Positions 1 to 5,013 of a stretch of 6,643 nucleotides of DNA are shown here, piece after piece. The stretch is from Candidatus Cloacimonadota bacterium. Lineage in GTDB: Bacteria > Cloacimonadota > Cloacimonadia > Cloacimonadales > TCS61. A program made the translations under genes and the position numbers. Where the stretch lies: contig JAUVIJ010000113.1 in the NCBI GenBank assembly GCA_030592835.1, positions 1 through 6,643 of the forward strand, in the 5' to 3' direction. The notes under the pieces were generated by a model. That model saw only the letters and a list, made by a program, of their open reading frames with translations. It was not told the DNA's origin and ran no database searches. Position 1 is the first letter of the stretch; each line of letters begins with the position of its first letter.

Positions 1-133
1 AATGTGTGAGGAATTTTACTTCAGGACATTTCTCTTTAACCTGTTTTAACCAGGCTCTGCCTAATTGGGCTCTGTCTTTAACTTTCTGTGAGATGCTAGT
101 TGATAGTTTAGTCATTAAAATATAGGTTTGCAT
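1..133 (-). CDS. GYD-domain protein, N-terminal part (runs off the left edge)
   Basis: Only the first 44 residues lie in the window, reading leftward from an ATG at 133-131. The start is well supported: AGGAGG at 139-144 sits 5 bases upstream. The protein begins MQTYILMTKLS and continues with K-DRAQLGRAWL and KEKCPEVKFLTH. This matches the start of the GYD family (PF08734), small cytoplasmic proteins of roughly 95-100 residues with a ferredoxin-like fold and no firmly established biochemical role. The characteristic GYD-containing middle is beyond the edge, so the call rests on N-terminal resemblance from memory. The gene begins 36 bases after the serpin stop codon, on the same strand, with no terminator between them. 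It is probably the last visible member of the same transcription unit. Confidence 0.75.
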   Translation of the reverse strand, partial: MQTYILMTKLSTSISQKVKDRAQLGRAWLKQVKEKCPEVKFLTH

Positions 134-169
134 AACTACCTCCTGAATTTATATCCTGGGGAAAGTAGA

Positions 170-1378
170 TCAGTTATATACGGGCTCCACTACGTTCCCT
201 GCAAATATTATCGTATTTTCGTTCCTGATCATAAAAGAGAAGGGTCGGTTAACTATCATCACGAAACCTGGTGGAGGGATCGAAACAGTTTTCATACCAA
301 CGGAAGTAATTGCAGCTGCTTCTGTCCCTTCCTCGTTGACATTGATAAAGGTTTTATGTTTAATTTCGTCTATATAAAGAAAAGTATCTTTTGCCAATCT
401 TTTGAAATCTGCTGATTGACTGTCAAATGCTTCGATCATACCCAGAGATCTTAATGTCTCGACCAAGTCGATACTGAATTCCATTTTGAATTTGGGAAAT
501 TGAAGATAACCATCGGTCATCGTAAATTCCTCTTTCCATTGTTGCCAGTTTTCAGGTGTTAGTTCCCGATAAAAATGATCAAGGTTGAAATCAGGTAGGG
601 GAAGGAATATTGTCATCATCAGTTTGCCCTCACCATATGGGATATTCACTGCCTGGAATAGTTCATTTTCAAGATATTTAAAATCTTCATCCATACTCAT
701 CATTTCGCACTGAATATTTGTTTTAGCAGAAGTATGAAATTTGCCTTTTCTTGTCTGTTTGGAATCAAATTCCCTGGTCCAGCTTCCTAAAAAATATACT
801 GCATTGATCAAATATACATTCATCATAGGAGGAATAAAATCTGTGATCTTTTCGATCTTATCGTTAGTATTCTCACGAACCCAGCTATTGATCAGATCGA
901 CTGTACCAGGGGAATTGAAATCAGCCGGTTTGATCTCTGCTGAATAATAGTTTTTCATATCTTTAATAAACCCGGATTGTATCGTAATCTCTTTTTTATA
1001 CCAGAAAGAATTGGCGATGTTGATCGTAATATCAGGATCAAGATTAACGATCTCATCATGTTGTCCTTTAAAAAAATCATTGATCTCATCGATCTTAATA
1101 CCCTCGAATTCAAGTACATTTGCGATTTCTGAATATGTTTCTTTTTCAGCTCCAGTTAGACACATCCCCAGAGCTAGAGAAATGCTCAGAGGAGAGATCA
1201 TGAAATTCTGATCTTTTTCTACTTGATTGAACATTTTCAGGGCAAAGATTTCCTGAGTGCAATGCATCCCCAGATCGATTTCTTTCACTTTACCTTTCTT
1301 ACTGAAGGCAAACAGCACTGATGAACAGACAATTGTAACAATAAGTAACATTATTAAATTAATCTTTAAACGGAACAT
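170..1378 (-). CDS. Secreted serpin (serine/cysteine protease inhibitor, I4 family)
   Basis: This 402-residue protein has near full-length serpin architecture. Residues 1-26 form a signal peptide (MFRLK, hydrophobic 6-25, likely cleavage after Ala-Phe-Ser26). Cys18 lacks a proper lipobox, so lipid attachment is unlikely. Serpin landmarks follow in order: NFMISPLSISLALGM (helix B), LINSWVRENTNDKI, LINAVYFLGSWTREFD (strand 3A), LQFPKFKMEFSIDL, HKTFINVNEEGTEAAAIT (strand 5A and hinge, about 341-358), and NRPF at 377-380. The hinge is small and Ala-rich, as in inhibitory serpins. Counting from the hinge as in alpha-1-antitrypsin places P1-P1' at Val365-Ser366, with SIPPP following. The loop is a few residues longer than in antitrypsin, so Lys363-Thr364 or Thr364-Val365 remain possible. 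The start is ATG at 1378-1376, because AGGAGG at 1385-1390 is 6 bases away. Two in-frame TTG codons at 1384 and 1381 lie too close to that site. The product is presumably periplasmic, surface or secreted and traps a protease by suicide inhibition; the target is unknown. Confidence 0.95.
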   Translation of the reverse strand: MFRLKINLIMLLIVTIVCSSVLFAFSKKGKVKEIDLGMHCTQEIFALKMFNQVEKDQNFMISPLSISLALGMCLTGAEKETYSEIANVLEFEGIKIDEINDFFKGQHDEIVNLDPDITINIANSFWYKKEITIQSGFIKDMKNYYSAEIKPADFNSPGTVDLINSWVRENTNDKIEKITDFIPPMMNVYLINAVYFLGSWTREFDSKQTRKGKFHTSAKTNIQCEMMSMDEDFKYLENELFQAVNIPYGEGKLMMTIFLPLPDFNLDHFYRELTPENWQQWKEEFTMTDGYLQFPKFKMEFSIDLVETLRSLGMIEAFDSQSADFKRLAKDTFLYIDEIKHKTFINVNEEGTEAAAITSVGMKTVSIPPPGFVMIVNRPFSFMIRNENTIIFAGNVVEPVYN

Positions 1379-1397
1379 CAACAACCTCCTAATTTAT

Positions 1398-1730
1398 TTA
1401 TAAAATTATTTCGGCTTCTTCTTCATTGACCAGATCTTGTAACAGTTCCCTTGTTGTATCTGCCATTTCCTGGGGGACCTGGAATTGAACAACACCAATG
1501 GCCATAATACTTTGCAGTCCCTGCCCTTTGATCGCATAAATAATTCCGGCGTCTTCCAGAACTGACTTTATTATCTGGATAAGAGCCGGATTAGAGGTTT
1601 TAAAAACACTGACAAATTCAACAAATTCCAGCTCAGGATCCGGTAAAAGTTTATCAACAAGTGCAACCTGACATTCCGGACATCTACTGATACCAGGGGT
1701 GAATTCTGCTTTACATTTTGGACAGTACAT
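1398..1730 (-). CDS. Zinc-ribbon plus DUF2007 small protein
   Basis: This 110-residue cytoplasmic protein has two parts. Residues 3-20 form a zinc ribbon with two CPxC knuckles (Cys3, Cys6, Cys17, Cys20). Residues about 36-100 resemble DUF2007 (PF09413, 'putative signal transducing protein'): FVSVFKTSNPALIQIIKSVL, then DAGIIYAIKG, then VQFQVPQEMADTTRELL. The family has a small alpha/beta fold like the regulatory domain of PII-related proteins, but its ligand is not established, so no function is claimed. The acidic tail is EEEAEIIL. The ATG is preceded by AAAGGA at 1737-1742, 6 bases away. The serpin ATG lies 19 bases beyond its stop, so the two are very likely co-transcribed. The upstream side is separated from the DUF362 gene by a MITE-like insertion; part of this gene's ribosome binding site coincides with the TTTAA repeat of that element. 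Confidence 0.82.
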   Translation of the reverse strand: MYCPKCKAEFTPGISRCPECQVALVDKLLPDPELEFVEFVSVFKTSNPALIQIIKSVLEDAGIIYAIKGQGLQSIMAIGVVQFQVPQEMADTTRELLQDLVNEEEAEIIL

Positions 1731-1744
1731 AATTAATCCTTTAA

Positions 1745-1907
1745 CCCAGATAATGCAGTAGATATTTTAAAATAGCAGCATTCTTTTATGTGTGAATGAA
1801 TTACAAAATTGTTTCTGAATATCTTTATGATATGCAGGAAAATTTTATAACCCATCACCCTATAAAATATTACCACTCTTTAATAAACCTCTATCGCATT
1901 ATCTGGG
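1745..1907. mobile_element. MITE-like non-autonomous element, 163 bp, TTTAA target duplication
   Basis: The segment begins CCCAGATAATGC (1745-1756) and ends GCATTATCTGGG (1896-1907), a perfect 12-bp terminal inverted repeat. Immediately outside both ends is the same five-base sequence, TTTAA (1740-1744 and 1908-1912), as expected for a target-site duplication. The 139-base interior is very AT-rich, has no credible reading frame, and holds a 12-bp palindrome TATTTTAAAATA (1763-1774) and a small hairpin (1842-1868). Deleting the element and one TTTAA copy restores a 10-base gap between two co-directional genes, with a ribosome binding site over the junction. No transposase is present, so mobilisation would need an enzyme encoded elsewhere. 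The CCC/GGG ends beside a TTAA-containing target recall piggyBac/IS1380-type elements, but that assignment is weak. The alternative is a long-range stem around an intergenic RNA, which would not explain the flanking direct repeats. Confidence 0.7.
1842..1868. repeat. Small AT-rich hairpin inside the MITE-like element
   Basis: ATTTTATA (1842-1849) and TATAAAAT (1861-1868) form a perfect 8-bp inverted repeat around an 11-base loop, ACCCATCACCC. There is no following T-run in either direction and the stem has no G-C pairs, so it is a poor terminator. It may be a structural part of the element or simply a result of AT-rich sequence. Confidence 0.4.
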
Positions 1908-1908
1908 T

Positions 1909-2979
1909 TTAAATTTCAATAAGTTCGTAAGATCGACTGCCAAGTCCGATTTTTTCAGCATGATCCAGTTGTACTGTAGGATCGAGTTTAGGCTCGGACA
2001 AACGACCCAGATCGGTTTTATTATATTTACGGGTTAGATCCAGAGTAGCCTGATCGATTGCAACCGGGTCAAAACCACCCAGAATACCCAGATCATCAAT
2101 CATCGGTTTCTGTTTAATATTCATACAGTCACATTCCCGGGTCATATCAGTCATAACATTGATATAGAAGCATTTATCCTTTTTATTCTGCACAGCACCG
2201 AGAGCATATTCAGCAATTCTTTTCTGGATGTCTTCCGACTGTACTCCCCAATTAAACCTGACAGCATCATATTTGCACAGAGAAATGCACTCACCACAAC
2301 CTACACATTTTTCCTCTATGATGTAAGCTACATTTTCCTTTTCAACAATCGCATCCACAGGGCACCATTTCATACAGACCTGACAATTTACGCATTTTGT
2401 AGAGTTAATGTAAGGTTTAATGGAAGAATGCTGTTTCATTTTTCCTTTTCGGGAAGACAGCCCCATACCCAGATTTTTCAATGCTGCCCCCAACCCGGTT
2501 AGAATATGACCTGTAGGATGGGAAATGATCACAAGAGCATCAGCCAAGACAGCATCCCGCGCAATGTTAACGCTTTTATATTTTATTCCAGGAATTTCAA
2601 CTTTAATCTCGGTATTACCCATTAAACCATCAGCCATGATGATAGGAGCGCCCAAGCTTCCATATGAAAATCCATGTTTATGAGCTAAAATCAAGTGTTG
2701 TATGGCATTCTGAAGTGATCCTGAATAGAGGGTTGATGTTTCCGTAATAAAGGGGAGTGCATGTAAATTTTTGATATGATTAACTACGACTTTAATAAGT
2801 TCCGGGGCAATGTGGGTATCGTTATTTTCATCACCGAAATGTGTTTTGATTCCAACCTTATAATTTTGTTTGATACGAGATTTGAAATTAAGGACAGGCA
2901 ATAGTCTGCTTAAAGCTGTTAAGCGTTCTTCGAGTTTACTGTGAGCAGATAATTTACAGTAGTATAGCTTTTTCAGCAA
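1909..2979 (-). CDS. DUF362 protein with two [4Fe-4S] ferredoxin sites
   Basis: This 356-residue protein belongs to the DUF362 group of iron-sulfur proteins. The N-terminal domain (about 1-190) has KVGIKTHFGDENNDTHIAPEL (41-61), an Asp-Gly motif at 117-118 (IIMADGLMG), and HPTGHILTGLGAALKNLGMG (154-173), the conserved stretch that typifies the family. A dicluster ferredoxin insert follows: Cys196/199/202/206 (CVNCQVCMKWCP) and Cys225/228/231/235 (CVGCGECISLCK), each fitting a CxxCxxCxxxC [4Fe-4S] site. The tail contains Cys-Asp-Cys in RECDCMN and then GGFDPVAIDQATLDL. There is no signal peptide or membrane segment, so it should be cytoplasmic. The biochemical role is not established; electron transfer is likely from the clusters. 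The start is TTG at 2979-2977, with GGAGG 8 bases upstream and no ATG nearby. It is the first gene of the leftward operon. Its TAA stop (1911-1909) lies inside the TTTAA duplication of the adjacent element. Confidence 0.9.
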   Translation of the reverse strand: MLKKLYYCKLSAHSKLEERLTALSRLLPVLNFKSRIKQNYKVGIKTHFGDENNDTHIAPELIKVVVNHIKNLHALPFITETSTLYSGSLQNAIQHLILAHKHGFSYGSLGAPIIMADGLMGNTEIKVEIPGIKYKSVNIARDAVLADALVIISHPTGHILTGLGAALKNLGMGLSSRKGKMKQHSSIKPYINSTKCVNCQVCMKWCPVDAIVEKENVAYIIEEKCVGCGECISLCKYDAVRFNWGVQSEDIQKRIAEYALGAVQNKKDKCFYINVMTDMTRECDCMNIKQKPMIDDLGILGGFDPVAIDQATLDLTRKYNKTDLGRLSEPKLDPTVQLDHAEKIGLGSRSYELIEI

Positions 2980-3053
2980 CTTTAATACCTCCGGATATTC
3001 CTTTTGTCAATTAGATCAGCATAAAAATCTGTGTCACAAATCCATTTTTTTCT

Positions 3054-3081
3054 AATATATTAAGAAAATTTTTTACGTCAA
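3054..3081 (-). promoter_or_regulatory. Sigma-70-like promoter for the leftward DUF362-serpin operon
   Basis: On the minus strand, TTGACG (3081-3076) matches the -35 consensus at five of six bases. TATATT (3059-3054) lies 16 bases downstream as a -10 box matching five of six. Transcription would start near 3047, giving a leader of roughly 67 bases before the TTG start at 2979. It is the best promoter-like pair in the divergent gap. The local AT-richness and uncertain lineage, where the promoter consensus may differ, limit confidence. Confidence 0.5.
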
Positions 3082-3096
3082 GCTGTAAATCAGAAG

Positions 3097-3125
3097 TTGC
3101 TGCTCAATATGGGATGTATTATATT
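3097..3125 (+). promoter_or_regulatory. Possible promoter for the 121-aa unknown protein
   Basis: TTGCTG (3097-3102) and TATATT (3120-3125) are separated by 17 bases, upstream of the ribosome binding site at 3141-3146. The -10 matches five of six consensus bases, but the -35 matches only three. The predicted start near 3132 leaves a leader of about 19 bases. Some promoter is needed here because the flanking gene is divergent, but this exact pair is tentative. Confidence 0.33.
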
Positions 3126-3150
3126 ATTTCTAAATCTATCGGGAGGTAAA

Positions 3151-3516
3151 ATGAAAAACAGACTTTCATTCACGAATCTTGGTAACACCTATTTACATAA
3201 AATGAGGAACAGGATCAATCACTCAGAGGATAGAGTTGATCTGGAAAACAGTTTTTCCCAGACCGTGTGTAGTTTATTGAACGATGTCTTCGAAACTGAA
3301 CCAATTGAAATTGAAGATAATGATATCCTTTTCGATCCGGACTCAAAAATAAATTATTCTGTAAGCAGTAAATTAAGAGAGCAAGTCAGATTCAATGATG
3401 TCTGGCAGAATTCCGATCTACCCAATGTAATCGGTAAATTTGCAGATTCTGTATATCATAGGTTTTTGCATTTATCCAAACATCCGGAAAAAACAAATAG
3501 AAAAATCAGAAATTAG
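3151..3516 (+). CDS. Hypothetical protein, 121 aa, unknown family
   Basis: I do not recognise this protein. It begins MKNRLSFTNLGNTYLHKMRNR and has a basic N-terminal third. An acidic middle follows (about residues 44-62, ETEPIEIEDNDILFDPDSK), then RFNDVWQNSDLPNVIGKFAD and a basic end, HPEKTNRKIRN. It has one cysteine and no signal peptide, membrane helix or recognisable metal or nucleotide motif, so it should be a small soluble cytoplasmic protein. The segment around LPNVIGKFADSVYHRFLHL is probably helical. The ATG at 3151 is chosen because GGGAGG (3141-3146) lies just upstream. The frame stays open back to a TTG at 3097, but that extension has no ribosome binding site. The gene is followed directly by a strong intrinsic terminator, so it is probably transcribed alone. 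Confidence 0.72.
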   Translation: MKNRLSFTNLGNTYLHKMRNRINHSEDRVDLENSFSQTVCSLLNDVFETEPIEIEDNDILFDPDSKINYSVSSKLREQVRFNDVWQNSDLPNVIGKFADSVYHRFLHLSKHPEKTNRKIRN

Positions 3517-3521
3517 ATTTG

Positions 3522-3549
3522 AAGGCGGGATTTTCCCGTCTTTTTTTTT
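3522..3549 (+). terminator. Intrinsic terminator after the 121-aa gene
   Basis: GGCGGGA (3524-3530) pairs with TCCCGTC (3534-3540) through a 7-bp stem with one G-U wobble and a three-base TTT loop. Two outer A-T pairs extend it, and a run of nine T follows (3541-3549). It starts 5 bases after the TAG stop at 3514-3516. The T-run is only on the right side, so it acts on rightward transcription and separates this gene from the GcvT-like gene. Confidence 0.9.
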
Positions 3550-3630
3550 ATGAGAATTACTTAATTGTACTTTACAAAAACTAAGGTGGATAAAATTTTA
3601 TAAACTAAATTCAGAATATTAGGGGCGAAA

Positions 3631-4998
3631 ATGAGACAAATAGGATTCCAAAATCCAATTGAACCCAGGAAAACTGCATTATCTGAAGTTGAAGATTGGT
3701 ATCAACATCTTCTGGCAGAAAAAAAAGAGCAACCTTATCAGCCGATCAAGAGAAATAATTTTGGACAGTATAATATGGCTGTAAATTATCTCACTTCAGT
3801 TCTTGAAGAAGCCCGGGCAATAAACAAGGTGGCTGTATTCAATATCGATCATATGGCTCAGATCCAGTTTAAAGGTAAAGATGCCGAAACTCTGTTAGAC
3901 AAAGTCTTGCCAACCGATATTGCTTCGATGAAAACAGGTCAATGCAAATATTCACTCCTGTTAACAGATCAGGGAACTGTCCTGGATGATATGATAATAA
4001 TGCGTTTTAGCCAGGATATGTTTGTACTGGTTATCAATGCTGGACACGACATCACTGATCGTAATCTAAATATAATATCAGATGCTGATTATATTCTGAA
4101 ATACAATGTTCCGGATGTTGAAGTTGAGGTGCAGGACATATCGGATCAACTGGTGAAAATTGATATCCAAGGTCCCTTATCCTATAAACTTCTCGCTTCC
4201 CATTTCGGGAAACAAGTGTTGAAAAACCGGAATAAACCTGAAAAGAACATGAAATTTTTTACATTTAACGAATTTGAACATCAGGGACATCGATATATCA
4301 TCAGCAGAACAGGTTATACAAACCGATGGGGCTGGGAATTATATGTTCCGATCGAAGTTGCAGAATCCGAATTCAAAGAAATAGTTAAAAAAGCTCTGGA
4401 TCTTGGCGGATTATTAGTCGGTCTTGGGGGAAGAGATGAGAACAGAATTTCAGCCGGTAATTTTGGTTTACCTCTGAATGGAAATGAATATGACAAAGAT
4501 CATACCCCTGTGAACTGTCCCTTATTCAACGCAGCCATAGACATGAATAAAATAGGTTTTATTGGTAAAAATGCTCTGGAAAAAGAGATCAAGTCCGGTA
4601 GTGATAAAAGAATGGTCTTGTTGATATCAGAAGGCATCGCTGTCGGGCGGGGGATTTACCTTAACGAAACCAGGATTGGAACAGTTACTTCAAGCATTAA
4701 TTCCCCCAATGTATCTATGGAGAAAAGAGAGTATATCGGCTCAAATCGGAAAAATGTGCAGGGAGAAGATGGAATTGCAGCGATCGGATTAGGCTGGATC
4801 TCACCTAATCCTTTTGAAGTTGATGCCGAGGGTAAGGATATCCTGGAGATAGATGGGAATCCGATAAGAATAAGAGTTGAATTCTTTCGAGAAAAAAATG
4901 GGGAGAAAGTTGGTAATCCGCTTCTTGGTTACATCTCGGCTGATGGTGTGAATCCGGCAACAGCTCCCAGACCTTTGAAACACATAGAGAATCTATAG
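3631..4998 (+). CDS. GcvT-family aminomethyltransferase-like protein, divergent and extended
   Basis: This 455-residue cytoplasmic protein has the folate-binding fold of glycine-cleavage T-protein. Family landmarks in order are VFNIDHMAQIQFKG (69-82, compare FDVSHM), DKVLPTDIASMKTGQCKYSLLL (90-111), GTVLDDMIIMRF (115-126) with the usual Asp pair, IQGPLS (179-184), SRTGYTNRWGWELYVP (225-240), GLGGRD (264-269), GFIGKNAL, and IGTVTSSINSPN in the C-terminal barrel. It differs from standard GcvT (about 360-375 residues). It has roughly 50 extra N-terminal residues before the family start, RISAG (272-276) in place of the usual RLEAG, a small insertion before the PLNGNE segment, and a longer C-terminal region. 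No gcvH or gcvP is nearby. It may be a paralogue transferring a methyl or methylene group from another amine to tetrahydrofolate, or a non-catalytic relative. The start has AGGGG at 3621-3625, 5 bases before the ATG. The gene stands alone between a terminator and a convergent gene. Confidence 0.85.
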   Translation: MRQIGFQNPIEPRKTALSEVEDWYQHLLAEKKEQPYQPIKRNNFGQYNMAVNYLTSVLEEARAINKVAVFNIDHMAQIQFKGKDAETLLDKVLPTDIASMKTGQCKYSLLLTDQGTVLDDMIIMRFSQDMFVLVINAGHDITDRNLNIISDADYILKYNVPDVEVEVQDISDQLVKIDIQGPLSYKLLASHFGKQVLKNRNKPEKNMKFFTFNEFEHQGHRYIISRTGYTNRWGWELYVPIEVAESEFKEIVKKALDLGGLLVGLGGRDENRISAGNFGLPLNGNEYDKDHTPVNCPLFNAAIDMNKIGFIGKNALEKEIKSGSDKRMVLLISEGIAVGRGIYLNETRIGTVTSSINSPNVSMEKREYIGSNRKNVQGEDGIAAIGLGWISPNPFEVDAEGKDILEIDGNPIRIRVEFFREKNGEKVGNPLLGYISADGVNPATAPRPLKHIENL

Positions 4999-5013
4999 AA
5001 CTTTCCAGTAATG

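Noticed and set aside
128..415. Rightward open frame of 95 codons.
   Set aside because: It lies opposite the C-terminal part of the clearly real serpin gene, has no ribosome binding site, and resembles no protein family.
1379..1384. Tandem TTG codons as the serpin start.
   Set aside because: They directly adjoin the AGGAGG at 1385-1390, leaving too little spacing. The ATG at 1378 has a normal 6-base gap.
2982..3010. A perfect TTGACA (minus strand, 3010-3005) followed 17 bases later by TATTAA (2987-2982), resembling a promoter.
   Set aside because: The predicted transcription start would fall at or just inside the DUF362 start codon and leave out its ribosome binding site. The upstream pair at 3054-3081 fits better.
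3097..3150. N-terminal extension of the 121-aa protein back to TTG at 3097.
   Set aside because: No ribosome binding site precedes it, the extension covers the likely promoter and the GGGAGG site, and ATG 3151 is well placed.
3571..3603. TTTACA (3571-3576) with TAAAAT or TTATAA downstream as a promoter for the GcvT-like gene.
   Set aside because: The spacings are 14 or 21 bases, outside the usual range, and AT-rich sequence offers many such words. A promoter is probably somewhere in 3550-3620 but cannot be placed.
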